From the NCBI GenBank assembly GCA_021769525.1, contig JAETSQ010000006.1:1-64000 (forward strand): a stretch of DNA of 64,000 nt, given 5' to 3'. This document shows, in pieces, positions 22,716-32,961 of this stretch. The notes under the pieces were generated by a model. The model saw nothing but the letters and a program-made list of their open reading frames with translations. It was not told the origin of the DNA and did no database searches. The stretch's first letter is position 1. Each line of letters begins with the position of its first letter. Position numbers and translations under genes: made by a program. This DNA comes from Oscillospiraceae bacterium (lineage in GTDB: Bacteria; Bacillota; Clostridia; Oscillospirales; Ruminococcaceae).

Positions 22716-22775
22716 CAGGGAGAGGCAGAATTGCGTGTCCTTTTGTTATGAAAGGATCTGCTGCCCCAGGAAAAG

Positions 22776-22968
22776 TTGGCCGTTCTTCTTTTTGCTTCTT
22801 TTTCTAATACTCGTTCAAAATGAAAAGGTTTCATTTTGAACACGCCCGCTTCGCGTGCTGGCATCGCTTCGCGCTGCCCCGTCTCATTGGAAATTCCCTT
22901 GGGAATTTCCTGATCTTTCGTAAGAAGAAAAAGAAGTGGGGGCTGGGGTGAAACCCCAGATCGGCAGA
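22776..22968 (-). repeat. Polypurine double-hairpin repeat, copy 3, split by an insertion
   Basis: Left part 22776-22805 and right part 22914-22968 join exactly into the standard unit (TTTTTCT plus TCTTTCG gives the intact stem). The GC hairpin ends about 6 bp from the dnaJ stop. The 335-bp gap 22638-22973 is filled by this repeat, its insert and the terminator. Confidence 0.8.
22806..22913. mobile_element. 108-bp palindrome-rich insert inside the repeat
   Basis: It contains GTTCAAAATGAAA-aggt-TTTCATTTTGAAC (13-bp perfect arms counting the shared bases), CGCTTCGCG-type short repeats, and GGAAATTCCC-ttg-GGAATTTCC. It interrupts the repeat cleanly with no lost bases and no visible target duplication. 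No coding capacity. Similar hairpins (GGCATTTCCC-aaa-GGGAAATG) occur near 35249. Confidence 0.6.
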
Positions 22969-22973
22969 GCAGC

Positions 22974-24149
22974 TTATTTGTCCTTGTCAAAGGCTTCCCG
23001 GAGCTTTTCAAAGAAGCCCTGGCGCTTGTGGTAGTTTTTCTCGCTCAGGCTCTGCTCAAACTCCCGGAGCTTTTCCTTCTGGCTGCGGGTGAGGCCCTTG
23101 GGCACCTCGATGGCCACCCGGACGTACTGATCCCCCCGGTTCCGGCCGGTGTTGGGGTCCACCACGCCCTTTTCCCGCAGGCGGAAGACGGTGCCGTTCT
23201 GGGTGCCCTCCGGCACGGTGTACTTCACCTTGCCGTCTACGGTGGGGACGACGATCTCATCCCCCAGCACCGCCTGGGTGTAGGTGAGGGGGATGTCGCA
23301 CCAGATGTTCCGGCCGTCCCGCTCGAAGATGGGGTCGGGGCGGACGGTGACCGTCACCTGGAGGTCCCCGGCGGGGCCGCCGTTGGTGCCGTGGTCCCCC
23401 TCCCCGCGGATGATGAAGGTCTGGCCGTCATCGATGCCGGCGGGGATCGTGGCGGTGTACTTGCGGGTGACCCGCACCCGCCCCTTGCCGCCGCACTTCT
23501 GGCAGGGGTTTTTGATGACCTTGCCGGTGCCGCCGCAGCGGGTGCAGGGCTGGCGCACCTGCATCATCCCCAGGATGCTCTGCTTGCGGACGGTGACATA
23601 GCCGGTGCCGCCGCAGTCGGGGCAGGTCTCCGGGTGGCTGCCCTCCGCCGCCCCGCTTCCGGAGCAGCTGGCGCAGCTTTCCAGCCGCTGGTAGGTGATC
23701 TCCTTCTGGCAGCCCTTTACCGCCTCCATAAAGGAGAGGGGCAGGGTGACCCCCTGGCTGCCGCCGCGGGTGGGGCCGCTGGGGTTGCGGGTGCGGGTGG
23801 AGCCGCCGAAGCCGCCTCCCCCGAAGATGTCCCCCAGGTCCTCAAAGATGTCCCCGAAGCCGCCGAAGCCGAAGCCGCCTCCGCCGCCGTAGCCCCCGGC
23901 GCCGGCCCCGTAGTTGGGGTCCACGCCGGCGTGACCGAACTGGTCGTAGCGGGCCCGCTTCTCCTTGTCGGAGAGGACCTCGTAGGCCTCTCCCACCTCC
24001 TTGAAGTGGGCCTCCGCCTCTTTATCGTCCGGGTGCAGGTCCGGGTGGTACTCCTTGGCCAGCTTGCGGTAGGCCTTTTTCAGCTCATCCTCGGTGGCGT
24101 TCTTCTGGACCCCCAGCACCTCGTAATAATCGCGTTTTTTTTCCGGCAA
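22974..24149 (-). CDS. dnaJ: Chaperone protein DnaJ
   Basis: 391 residues. J domain (about 1-70, with HPD), Gly/Phe-rich linker (about 75-115), and four CxxCxGxG zinc motifs ([32 protein letters not shown], about 150-215), then the substrate-binding C-terminal domains. It delivers unfolded proteins to DnaK and stimulates its ATPase. The start is a TTG at 24149 with GAGGTG 8 bases upstream. It is the last gene of the hrcA-grpE-dnaK-dnaJ operon. Confidence 0.97.
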   Translation of the reverse strand: MPEKKRDYYEVLGVQKNATEDELKKAYRKLAKEYHPDLHPDDKEAEAHFKEVGEAYEVLSDKEKRARYDQFGHAGVDPNYGAGAGGYGGGGGFGFGGFGDIFEDLGDIFGGGGFGGSTRTRNPSGPTRGGSQGVTLPLSFMEAVKGCQKEITYQRLESCASCSGSGAAEGSHPETCPDCGGTGYVTVRKQSILGMMQVRQPCTRCGGTGKVIKNPCQKCGGKGRVRVTRKYTATIPAGIDDGQTFIIRGEGDHGTNGGPAGDLQVTVTVRPDPIFERDGRNIWCDIPLTYTQAVLGDEIVVPTVDGKVKYTVPEGTQNGTVFRLREKGVVDPNTGRNRGDQYVRVAIEVPKGLTRSQKEKLREFEQSLSEKNYHKRQGFFEKLREAFDKDK

Positions 24150-24222
24150 ATCACATCACCTCTTTGTCATGGAGACAGGATAGAGGGCGCGCAGGCCCCC
24201 TATCCTGACAGGTTCTCATAGG

Positions 24223-26058
<1,836 letters not shown>

Positions 26059-26118
26059 ATCTCTTACCTCCGTATCAATCTCTTATGTGTTTTTATCTAT
26101 ATGGCATGGGTCTGCTGT

Positions 26119-26691
26119 TTAGTTTGCCGCCTGCACCATGGCGTAGCGCAGGATCTTGCCGTCCACGCGGTAGCCCTTCTGGAGCACCTGAGCCACGGTG
26201 TTCTTGCCGAGGTTTTCGTCCTCGATGTGCATGACGGCGTTGTGGACCGCCGGATCGAAGGGGACGCCGGTTTCGGAGATCTCCTCCACCCCCAGGGCGG
26301 TCATCACCTCCCAGAGGCCCCTGTGGATCAGCTCCACCCCTTTCTGGTACTCCTCGTCGGAGCAGGGGCTCTCCACGGCCCGCTGGAGGTTATCCAGCAC
26401 CGGCAGGAAGCGCCGGAGCGTTTCCGCCTTGGCGTCCCCGTAGGTGCTTTCCTTCTCCTTGGCGGTGCGGTTTCGGAAGTTCCCGAACTCCGCCATCAGC
26501 CGCAGATACCGGTCCTCCAGCTCTTTCTTCTCCGTCAGGAGCCGCTCCAGTTCGCTGGGCTCCTGGGGGGGCGCCTCTTCCTCCGGAGGGATCGCTTCCG
26601 GGGGGGCCTCCTCCGGGGCGGGGGCCTCGGTCACCGGTTCCTCTTCCAGAGGGACCTCTTGGTTTTTCCTGTCCTTGTCACTTGCTGCCAA
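26119..26691 (-). CDS. grpE: Nucleotide exchange factor GrpE
   Basis: About 190 residues. An acidic, Pro-rich N-terminus is followed by the long coiled coil (ELERLLTEKKELEDRYLRL) and the C-terminal beta domain (VLQKGYRVDGKILRYAMV). It exchanges ADP on DnaK. I place the start at TTG 26691 because GGAGG lies 8 bases upstream; the in-frame ATG at 26736 has no ribosome site and would add 15 residues. A small hairpin (CGCGGGA/TCCCGCG) lies between the two possible starts. Gap to dnaK is 60 bp. Confidence 0.93.
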   Translation of the reverse strand: MAASDKDRKNQEVPLEEEPVTEAPAPEEAPPEAIPPEEEAPPQEPSELERLLTEKKELEDRYLRLMAEFGNFRNRTAKEKESTYGDAKAETLRRFLPVLDNLQRAVESPCSDEEYQKGVELIHRGLWEVMTALGVEEISETGVPFDPAVHNAVMHIEDENLGKNTVAQVLQKGYRVDGKILRYAMVQAAN

Positions 26692-26772
26692 GTCCGTATC
26701 CTCCGTTCTTCGCGGGATCTTTGCGTCCCGCGTCATTTTTGGTTATCCGGGGCGGCCTTTTTCCGCCTGTGG

Positions 26773-27807
26773 CTATTTTTGCTCGTCCAAAGTGGCTTCT
26801 AAGAGCTTCCCCAGGGTCTGGGAGAAGTACTCCAGGTGGGGGATCAGCCGGGCGTAATCCATGCGGATGGGCCCGATGAGCCCCATGGCCCCGGTGTTAT
26901 CCGCGCCGATGCGGTAGCGGCTGACGATGACCGAGGAACCGGCAAAGACGCTGTTGGGGTTCTCCTGCCCCACAAAGACCCGGATGCCGTCCTCGTCCCG
27001 GCCGATGAGCTCCATCACCGCCTCGCGGGAGTTGATGACCCGGAAGAGCTGGTTGGCCACCTGACGCAGGTCCTCGTACTCCAGGAGGTTACTGGTGCCG
27101 CTGCGGTAGATCTGCCCGTCGCTGCACTCCCGGCAGAGGTCGTAGATGGCGGAAAGGAGCGGGGCGAAGATGTCCACGTACTCCTCCCCCAGGGTGAAGG
27201 CCACCGAACCCAGGTACTTCTTGGTGATCTCGTTGATGCTCCGCCCCGCCAGGTGCCCGTTGGCGAAGTTCTGGAAGAACTCCACGATCTTGGGGGTGAG
27301 GAGAAAATCCACCCGGCAGACCTTGTTCTTCACCATGCCGTTAGAGGCGATGAGAAGGATGACCACCGTGCGGCTGGTGGCGGGGATCAGCTCGATCTTG
27401 CGCACCTTTGCGCTCTGGCGGGTAAGGGCGGTGGAGATGACCGCGCAGCCGGTGTGCTCCGCCAGGGTCCTGGCGGCGTCCTCCAGCAGCCGGTCCGGGT
27501 CCGGGTTGCGGAGATTGAAGAGGGCCTCGATCTCCTGCTTTTCCTCCGGGGTGAGGGGCTTTTTGCGCATCAGCTCATCCAGGTAGAGGCGGTAGCCCAG
27601 GTAGGAGGGGACCCGCCCGGCGGAGGTGTGGGGCTGCTCCAGCAGGCCCAGCTCAAAGAGCACCGCCATCTCGTTGCGCACGGTGGCGGGGGAGACCTCC
27701 CCGCCCAGGAGGCTTGCCACCAGCTTGGAGCCCACCGGCTCCCCGGTGGCGATGTAGGTTTCCACGATGACGGAAAGGATCCGCAGCTTTCGGCTGTCCA
27801 GCTCCAT
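26773..27807 (-). CDS. hrcA: Heat-inducible transcription repressor HrcA
   Basis: 344 residues. The N-terminal winged helix starts MELDSRKLRILSVIVE, with ATVRNEMAVLFELGLL as the recognition region, followed by the GAF-like and insertion domains (LIGPIRMDYARLIPHLEY near the C-terminus). It binds CIRCE and represses the operon; GroEL normally modulates its activity. ATG at 27807 is the usual HrcA start; the frame opens upstream but would run into CIRCE. First gene of hrcA-grpE-dnaK-dnaJ. Confidence 0.96.
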   Translation of the reverse strand: MELDSRKLRILSVIVETYIATGEPVGSKLVASLLGGEVSPATVRNEMAVLFELGLLEQPHTSAGRVPSYLGYRLYLDELMRKKPLTPEEKQEIEALFNLRNPDPDRLLEDAARTLAEHTGCAVISTALTRQSAKVRKIELIPATSRTVVILLIASNGMVKNKVCRVDFLLTPKIVEFFQNFANGHLAGRSINEITKKYLGSVAFTLGEEYVDIFAPLLSAIYDLCRECSDGQIYRSGTSNLLEYEDLRQVANQLFRVINSREAVMELIGRDEDGIRVFVGQENPNSVFAGSSVIVSRYRIGADNTGAMGLIGPIRMDYARLIPHLEYFSQTLGKLLEATLDEQK

Positions 27808-27836
27808 CGGTCTGGCCGCCTCCCTTTCGTTGGAAT

Positions 27837-27863
27837 TTAGCACTCGCAATACTGGAGTGCTAA
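27837..27863. promoter_or_regulatory. CIRCE operator
   Basis: A perfect TTAGCACTC (27837-27845), 9-base spacer, GAGTGCTAA (27855-27863). It is the classical HrcA-binding inverted repeat, placed 29 bp upstream of hrcA. Confidence 0.98.
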
Positions 27864-27871
27864 CAACTATT

Positions 27872-27899
27872 ATTGTACTTCTTTTTTTCCGGAAGTCAA
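27872..27899 (-). promoter_or_regulatory. hrcA operon promoter
   Basis: On the minus strand: TTGACT (27899-27894), a 16-bp spacer and TACAAT (27877-27872), ending 9 bp before CIRCE, so HrcA would block initiation. Confidence 0.85.
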
Positions 27900-27980
27900 G
27901 GCCCTTTACAAATAATTTACAAATTTATTGACACTCCCGCGCCCGAAGTGCCAGGCGGTCCTATTTTTCCTCTTTTCCCC

Positions 27981-28009
27981 TTGATTATTACCCCGTTTCC
28001 CTGTAAACT
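27981..28009 (+). promoter_or_regulatory. Promoter of the COG2426 membrane protein gene
   Basis: TTGATT (27981-27986), 17 bp, TAAACT (28004-28009). Moderate match. Confidence 0.5.
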
Positions 28010-28049
28010 GGTAGGGTCATACATTTTATAAGGAAGGACATCGCTGCGT

Positions 28050-28514
28050 ATGCTGAAAAAATACTGGTATCTCTTTGCCGTCTCCATGCTCCCCATCGTG
28101 GAGCTGCGGGGGGGCGTGCCCATCGGGGTGGGGATGGGCTTCCCCTTCTGGCAGGTCTACATCGTCTGTGTGGCCGGAAACCTCCTGCCGGTGCCGTTTC
28201 TGCTGCTCTTTGGCCGCAGCCTCCTCAGCTGGCTGGCGGAATGGCCCTATGTGGGGCCCTTCTTCCGGCGGATCATAGACAAGGCGGATAAGGCCGCCCA
28301 CAGCTTTGGGCAGTACGAATTCTTCGGGCTGTGGGGGTTCGTGGCCATCCCCTTCCCCGGCACCGGGGCCTGGACCGGCTCGGTGGCCGCCACCTTCCTG
28401 CGGATGCCCTTTGCAAGGGCGCTCCTCGCCATCACCCTGGGGGTGCTCACCAGCGGCCTCATCATGGGGATCGCCAGCTACGGCATCCTGGAGGCCATCG
28501 GCATCTTTTTGTAA
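28050..28514 (+). CDS. Small multidrug-export-type membrane protein (COG2426)
   Basis: 154 residues with about four membrane helices. ELRGGVPIGVGMGFPFW near the N-terminus and FVAIPFPGTGAWTGS in the middle are signatures of the COG2426 / Sm_multidrug_ex family. The family name comes from an old prediction of drug export that has not been well shown; the true substrate is unknown. ATG at 28050 follows AAGGAAGGA. It is single-gene, diverging from the heat-shock operon. Confidence 0.85.
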   Translation: MLKKYWYLFAVSMLPIVELRGGVPIGVGMGFPFWQVYIVCVAGNLLPVPFLLLFGRSLLSWLAEWPYVGPFFRRIIDKADKAAHSFGQYEFFGLWGFVAIPFPGTGAWTGSVAATFLRMPFARALLAITLGVLTSGLIMGIASYGILEAIGIFL

Positions 28515-28529
28515 TGGAGTTTTTCCCCA

Positions 28530-28558
28530 TTGACTTCCAATCTTTGCGGTTTTATACT
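28530..28558 (+). promoter_or_regulatory. Promoter of the zinc-ribbon membrane protein gene
   Basis: TTGACT (28530-28535), a 17-bp spacer and TATACT (28553-28558), starting 16 bp after the previous stop codon. Confidence 0.72.
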
Positions 28559-28619
28559 ATATTTAGTCCTATATCCGGCTATCGAAATCGACCGAACGAA
28601 AATGGGGAGTGTGTTTGCG

Positions 28620-29612
28620 ATGAAGCATGAGCTGGTACAGGCCAGGGACGCCACCGGGATGCGCCTGCGGGGGCAGAACAGTATGCTCTGCGGCTACTAC
28701 CGGGGGTTTGCCATGGTGACGAACCTCAATTCCAAGGCCCGGTGCTACGATGTGGTGATCTGGGCGGCGCGCCCTGGGGCGGATATGACCCAGGAGGCCA
28801 ATCAGTGGCTGGCGGACTACGCCGCCCAGCATCCCTTCTGCACAGGGGGGAGCTACAACGGGCAGCTCCTGGTGGCCCAGGTGGTCATCGATAAAAAGCG
28901 GGACATCACCGCCCAGTCCCTCCTGACCTTCTACAACGACGCGGCGGGGTGGCTGGCCGCCAGCGGCATGGCCTCCTGCTGCGAGAGCTGCGGCGCGCCG
29001 GATGCCGCCATCTTCTCTATGGGGGGCAAGCTCCACGCCATCTGCCCCCGGTGCCTGGAGCAGATGAGCCAGACCGCCCGCGCGGAGCAGAAGGCCGCCC
29101 CCGGCAACCTCCCGGCGGGGATCGCGGGAGCTATCCTTTTCTCCCTGGCGGGGGTGGCCCTGTGGGTGCTGGTGAACCGCCTGGGGTACATCGCCGCCAT
29201 CTGCGGGCTGGTGCTGATGGTCTGCGCCTTTAAGGGGTACGAGAAGTTCAGCGGCAAGCTGGATACCCCCGGCATCATCGCCTGCATCCTTGTGGCGGTG
29301 TGCATGGGGATGGTGAGCCAGTACATCTGTGTGGGGCTGGATATTCACGAGGTCTTTGGGGAGTACGGCGTGGGGCTGCTGGACTGTATGCGGGCGGTGC
29401 CCGGCTTCCTCTTTGACCCGGAGCTGGCCCTCTTCTCCGACTACCTGCCGGACCTGCTGATGGGCTACGCCTTTATGGCCCTGGGGAGCTTCTCCTTTGT
29501 GCGCAACGCCCTGGCCGCCCAGAAGCACGGCGGCTTCCTGGTGGAAAAGCTGGCGGAGCGCCCCGGCGGAGCTGCCGCCAATCCCTACACCACGAACAAT
29601 ACCTACCAATAA
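28620..29612 (+). CDS. Membrane protein with zinc-ribbon-like CxxC pair
   Basis: 330 residues. The N-terminal soluble part (1-110) is followed by CCESCGAP and CPRCLEQ (about 120-145), which look like a zinc ribbon; then come four or five hydrophobic helices (about 163-310) and a polar tail. I do not recognise a named family. ATG at 28620 has GGGGAG upstream; an earlier in-frame start would lie in the promoter. It stands alone, bounded by its own promoter and terminator. Confidence 0.7.
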   Translation: MKHELVQARDATGMRLRGQNSMLCGYYRGFAMVTNLNSKARCYDVVIWAARPGADMTQEANQWLADYAAQHPFCTGGSYNGQLLVAQVVIDKKRDITAQSLLTFYNDAAGWLAASGMASCCESCGAPDAAIFSMGGKLHAICPRCLEQMSQTARAEQKAAPGNLPAGIAGAILFSLAGVALWVLVNRLGYIAAICGLVLMVCAFKGYEKFSGKLDTPGIIACILVAVCMGMVSQYICVGLDIHEVFGEYGVGLLDCMRAVPGFLFDPELALFSDYLPDLLMGYAFMALGSFSFVRNALAAQKHGGFLVEKLAERPGGAAANPYTTNNTYQ

Positions 29613-29624
29613 GCGAATAAATAG

Positions 29625-29669
29625 AGCCCCCTATCCATTGGCACGAGCCAGCGGATGGGGGGCTTTTTC
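29625..29669 (+). terminator. Terminator after the zinc-ribbon membrane protein
   Basis: Stem AGCCCCCTATCC / GGATGGGGGGCT with loop, followed by TTTTTCTT. It also lies 3' of the convergent collagen-like gene. Confidence 0.82.
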
Positions 29670-29691
29670 TTGCGGGGAAGCGGGGGGCCGC

Positions 29692-30612
29692 TTATAGCCG
29701 GATGACGGTGAGGCTGGCCAGGGTGTCCCCCTCCGCGGCGGCGGCGATGGAAAACCCCTTGGTGGACTGCAAGGTGAGGGCGCCGGAGCTTTCCAGGTTC
29801 AGGATGGCCTGCCCCGCGGCGGTGAAGGGCTGGCCGGGGTTCTCCTTATCCACGTGGCAGACGGAGCCGGGGAGGAGCTGCTCCCCAAGCCGGAGGGAAA
29901 GAACGGTGGAAAGGCGGGCGGCCACGGGGAAGAGCACCAGGTAGCGGATGCAGTAGATCCCCGGCTGGAGGAGGTCCACCACCCCGTCCTGGCACCGGAT
30001 ACCCAGGCTCTGCACTCCGGGGGCCAGGGGCACGGTGCCGCCCCCAAAGGGGACGGTGAGGGCGTCCGCCTGGTGCAGCATGGCAAACTGGGGACTGCCG
30101 CCGGAGCCGCCCCCCGGTCCGGGAGGTCCCATGGGCCCCGGTTCTCCCTGGGGGCCGCGCTCCCCGGCGGGACCGGGTTCTCCTTGAGGTCCACGTTCCC
30201 CGGCGGGGCCGGGCTCTCCCTGGGGACCGCGCTCTCCGGCAGGGCCGGGTTCTCCCTGGGGGCCACGTTCCCCGGCGGGACCGGGTTCTCCCTGGGGACC
30301 GCGCTCTCCGGCGGGGCCGGGTTCCCCTTGGGGCCCGCGCTCTCCGGCGGGACCGGGTTCCCCTTGGGGGCCGCGCTCTCCGGCAGGGCCGCGGTTTCCG
30401 GCGGGGCCCATCAGGCCCATGGGGCCGATAGGTCCCGGTTCCCCCTGGGGTCCGGGGAGGCCCATAGGCCCAGGCTCGCCGGTCTCTCCCCGCGGGCCGG
30501 GGCATCCGGTGCGGCCCTGGGGTCCGGGAGGCCCCATCCTGCCCTGGGGGCCCATAGGTCCGCGGGGCCCCGGAGGTCCGGGGGGACAGCAGGGATAATA
30601 TTGACGGTTCAT
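29692..30612 (-). CDS. Collagen-like exosporium/spore surface protein (BclA-type)
   Basis: 306 residues. A short N-terminus ([12 protein letters not shown]) is followed by about 50 Gly-X-Y triplets (about 12-168) with repeated [12 protein letters not shown] blocks, and a C-terminal globular domain of about 130 residues with beta-rich TNF/C1q-like character that would trimerise the fibre. Collagen-like proteins of this plan form the hair-like nap of clostridial and Bacillus spores. The promoter upstream matches sigma-K consensus (30645-30673), supporting mother-cell expression late in sporulation. The long triplet repeat at DNA level is prone to length change. ATG at 30612 has GAAAGGGGCG upstream. 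Confidence 0.88.
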   Translation of the reverse strand: MNRQYYPCCPPGPPGPRGPMGPQGRMGPPGPQGRTGCPGPRGETGEPGPMGLPGPQGEPGPIGPMGLMGPAGNRGPAGERGPQGEPGPAGERGPQGEPGPAGERGPQGEPGPAGERGPQGEPGPAGERGPQGEPGPAGERGPQGEPGPAGERGPQGEPGPMGPPGPGGGSGGSPQFAMLHQADALTVPFGGGTVPLAPGVQSLGIRCQDGVVDLLQPGIYCIRYLVLFPVAARLSTVLSLRLGEQLLPGSVCHVDKENPGQPFTAAGQAILNLESSGALTLQSTKGFSIAAAAEGDTLASLTVIRL

Positions 30613-30644
30613 CAGGAACGCCCCTTTCTCTCTTGCTTTTGCCC

Positions 30645-30673
30645 TATCCTATGCAAAAGAGAAAAAAGGGTGC
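30645..30673 (-). promoter_or_regulatory. Sigma-K-like sporulation promoter
   Basis: On the minus strand: GCACC (30673-30669) and CATAGGATA (30653-30645), which equals the sigma-K -10 pattern CATAnnnTA with an AC element 16 bases upstream. No sigma-A boxes are seen nearby. Confidence 0.68.
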
Positions 30674-30720
30674 AAAAGGGGCGGGAAAAGGTCCCCAAAT
30701 CGGGGAAGACGGCGGGATGG

Positions 30721-31437
30721 TCAGAGAACTATGTAGGGGTCGAAGATGCTGCCGGAGGAGTGTCCGACGGAGAGGCGGCGGTGAATAGCATCAACGAGCT
30801 TTTGACCTTCCCGATGGATGATCCAATTCAGGTGGCCGGCGCTGATATTATGCTGCGCCGCGACCTCGCTTAGGGTTTTTCCATCCCGCATACTTTGGAA
30901 GATCTGCTGCTTCCGCGGGGGCAGGCGGGCGATGTTCTCCAGGATGTAGTCCTGGGTTTGCGGGTCGATGATGTCTATGATATTGACTTCCCGCTCCTTG
31001 GCGTACCAGTACAGACGGGTCCATCTGGTGGCAAGGGGGAGGTAGACATAACTGATCACGTGGGTGGATTGTTCGATGCACCAGCGGACCAGCCGGTTTT
31101 GGTAGGAAATGCGGTCCGGTCTGTCTGATGACGACAGATCCGGAGCCACCACCCGGTCCACCTGGTGTCCCCTGCGCACCAGATCCCTTTCCAGCGCCTT
31201 CTGACGGCACTTTGGGGCCACCATGGTGACGGTGATATGTGTACGGGGAAAATCCTTTTTGCACGCGCCGAGGCAGGTACAGGCCCAACTGAACAAATTG
31301 GTGTCCACATCCCCGCACAGCAGGAACTCCACTTCATCACCCGGCAGACTCACGACCCGCTGAATGGCGCTGTCCTCTTTATCCCACATAGAAAAATCAA
31401 ACGGGACTGCGTGACCCATAATCGTGCAGACGATCAT
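30721..31437 (-). CDS. SLOG-like protein fused to a sigma-70 region 4-type HTH
   Basis: 238 residues. Residues 1-160 alternate strand and helix like a SLOG/Rossmann nucleotide-sensing domain (MIVCTIMGHA start, VEFLLCGDVDTNLFSWAC, then HVISYVYLPLATRWTRLYWYA). Residues 172-215 form a helix-turn-helix (LSEVAAQHNISAGHLNWII). The mix of a small-molecule-binding fold and a DNA-binding end suggests a ligand-responsive regulator. ATG at 31437 has GGAGG 8 bases upstream. It lies 25 bp after the XRE gene at 31463-31768 and is probably cotranscribed with it. The SLOG assignment is by fold pattern only. Confidence 0.65.
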   Translation of the reverse strand: MIVCTIMGHAVPFDFSMWDKEDSAIQRVVSLPGDEVEFLLCGDVDTNLFSWACTCLGACKKDFPRTHITVTMVAPKCRQKALERDLVRRGHQVDRVVAPDLSSSDRPDRISYQNRLVRWCIEQSTHVISYVYLPLATRWTRLYWYAKEREVNIIDIIDPQTQDYILENIARLPPRKQQIFQSMRDGKTLSEVAAQHNISAGHLNWIIHREGQKLVDAIHRRLSVGHSSGSIFDPYIVL

Positions 31438-31462
31438 GTAGGGGCCTCCTTTTCTGATTAAC

Positions 31463-31768
31463 TTATCGGCTTTTGAAAAGCTCTAAAAATAATTCCTGCT
31501 GTGTTTCGTTCAGTGATGACCAGTGCTCCAGCATTTCCATTTGTCTAGGGGACAGAGAAATTGCGTCACCACTTTCTGCGAAAAACTGTGACATGGTGAT
31601 GCCGAAACCGGAACAGACCTTTTCCAATGACCGAAAGGTGGGCAGTTGATTTTTGCGATACCAGGACGAAATTGTAGATTGAGGTATTTCAGCCCGTTTC
31701 GCTAAATCGTATTCAGACCAGTTTCTTTCCATCCGCAACCTTGTGATTTCTGCTAAAATGTCCTTCAT
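31463..31768 (-). CDS. XRE-family transcriptional regulator, copy 1
   Basis: 101 residues. The N-terminal Cro/CI helix-turn-helix (YDLAKRAEIPQSTISSWYRK, about 20-39) is followed by a short helical tail (SLNETQQELFLELF). It is nearly identical to the protein at 38784-39107, with only about five changes before the C-termini diverge. ATG at 31768. Its promoter region (31769-31860) has a good -10 (TATAAT) but a poor -35 and TACGT-type half sites, so it is probably regulated. It likely controls itself and the SLOG-HTH gene downstream. Base composition is lower in GC than the housekeeping genes around it. Confidence 0.9.
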   Translation of the reverse strand: MKDILAEITRLRMERNWSEYDLAKRAEIPQSTISSWYRKNQLPTFRSLEKVCSGFGITMSQFFAESGDAISLSPRQMEMLEHWSSLNETQQELFLELFKSR

Positions 31769-31979
31769 ATCCCACCATCCCTATGTTTCTACGTATATTA
31801 TACTTTGTCAAAACGCTGGTTTTTAATTCCTTTTAACGTATAGTTTTTACGTAATTGCGAACCAAGATGATGGAATCATTCTATCTTATTACACGCTCTC
31901 CTATCCACTTCCCAACTTTCATAAAAATATGCCTGCCTTTCATATAAAGTCGAATTTTCGTTTCAAAGCAAGGAAAAAA

Positions 31980-32014
31980 GCCGGGAACCCGCTGGGGCTC
32001 CCGGCCCTCTTTTC
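31980..32014. terminator. Bidirectional terminator
   Basis: Stem GCCGGGA/TCCCGGC with an inner ACCC/GGGGCT arm; T-rich on the plus side and six As before it, giving Ts on the minus strand. The 328-bp gap 31769-32097 holds the XRE promoter, AT-rich DNA with no gene, this terminator and the next promoter. Confidence 0.72.
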
Positions 32015-32025
32015 GCATTGCCGTC

Positions 32026-32054
32026 TTGAAAAAGCAACGAATTTATGCTAAAAT
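32026..32054 (+). promoter_or_regulatory. Promoter of the PD-(D/E)XK gene
   Basis: TTGAAA (32026-32031), a 17-bp spacer and TAAAAT (32049-32054). Its position rules out the upstream in-frame TTG and ATG codons as starts. Confidence 0.68.
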
Positions 32055-32097
32055 GAAGACGAATCAGGCAGTCGGAGGGAAGGCGGTGGTAGATTTG

Positions 32098-32898
32098 ATG
32101 ATGACAGAACAGATCGACCAGCAGCACCAGGAAGATCTACAACGGCTTAGAGGTTTTCGCCTCCTGGACGATGATTTTTTAACAAAGTGTTTTGAGAGCG
32201 ATACCAAGTATATCCAGCTCGTACTGCGGATCGTGCTGGAAATACCTGATTTAGTGGTCGTGGATGTTCGTACGCAGGTGTTTGTAGAAAATCTGCTTAA
32301 CCGGTCGGTGCGGCTGGACGTTCTGGCAACGGACAGCACCGGGCGAAAGATAAATGTGGAAATTCAGCGGTCCGACAAAGGTGCCGGGAGAAAACGGGCA
32401 AGATATAACAGCAGCATGATGGACGCAGGCCTTTTGCGGAAGGGCGAGAACTTTGACGAACTGCCCGAAACTTATGTTGTGTTTATTACGGAACATGATG
32501 TGATTGGCAAAGGCAGGCCGCTATACCGTATCGGCAGATACATCTTTGACACCGGCGAGAGCTTTGACGATGGTTCTCATATCCTGTATGTGAACGGCGC
32601 ATACCGGGATGAGACGCCTATCGGGAAGCTGATGCACGACTTTTCCTGCACGGCCCCGGATGATATGTACTATGACGAGTTGGCAGAACGGGTCAGATTT
32701 TTCAAGGAAAGCAAGGAGGGTGTTGCAATCATGTGCAGAGCGATGGAAGATATGCGCAATCAAACATTAAGAGAAGGCATGATAGAGGTTGCAAAAAAAT
32801 TGCTGAAAGATGGGACGCTTACGCTCGAAAAAATAGCGGAGTGTGTTGGCCTTCCTCTTGATGAAGTAAAGAAGTTACAAGCCGGGCGGGGCGCATAA
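32098..32898 (+). CDS. Rpn/PD-(D/E)XK nuclease family protein
   Basis: 266 residues. The nuclease core is visible as VRLDVLATDSTGRKINVEIQ (D74, E88, Q90; D-(X)n-E-X-Q), typical of the PDDEXK_2/Rpn group often named 'transposase'. The C-terminal part has a helical region and ends with KIAECVGLPLDEVKKLQ, a small helix-turn-helix. Rpn-type proteins promote recombination-dependent DNA movement, but many are host genes of unknown role. ATG 32098 is preferred because the promoter covers earlier starts; the ribosome site is weak. Base composition is lower in GC than neighbours, consistent with transfer. Confidence 0.85.
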   Translation: MMTEQIDQQHQEDLQRLRGFRLLDDDFLTKCFESDTKYIQLVLRIVLEIPDLVVVDVRTQVFVENLLNRSVRLDVLATDSTGRKINVEIQRSDKGAGRKRARYNSSMMDAGLLRKGENFDELPETYVVFITEHDVIGKGRPLYRIGRYIFDTGESFDDGSHILYVNGAYRDETPIGKLMHDFSCTAPDDMYYDELAERVRFFKESKEGVAIMCRAMEDMRNQTLREGMIEVAKKLLKDGTLTLEKIAECVGLPLDEVKKLQAGRGA

Positions 32899-32914
32899 AT
32901 TGCCGTGCCGGTTT

Positions 32915-32956
32915 GAGGGCGGGAATCTGATGGACCAGGTTCCCGCCCTCTTTCTT
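32915..32956. terminator. Bidirectional terminator
   Basis: An 11-bp perfect stem GAGGGCGGGAA/TTCCCGCCCTC, loop of 14, followed by TTTCTT. It lies between the converging PD-(D/E)XK gene and the 50-residue gene. Confidence 0.82.
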
Positions 32957-32961
32957 AAACT

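Noticed and set aside
30130..30580. Regular short repeats that could be taken for a CRISPR array or satellite
   Set aside because: The period is a multiple of 9 bp and codes Gly-X-Y triplets in one frame; there are no unique spacers.
31816..31822. TTGACA just before the TATAAT of XRE copy 1 as a -35 box
   Set aside because: The two hexamers are only a few bases apart, far short of the required 16-18 bp spacer.
32098..32898. PD-(D/E)XK gene as a complete insertion sequence
   Set aside because: No terminal inverted repeats or target duplication found around it, and it has its own promoter and terminator; the 'transposase' label of this family is mostly nominal.
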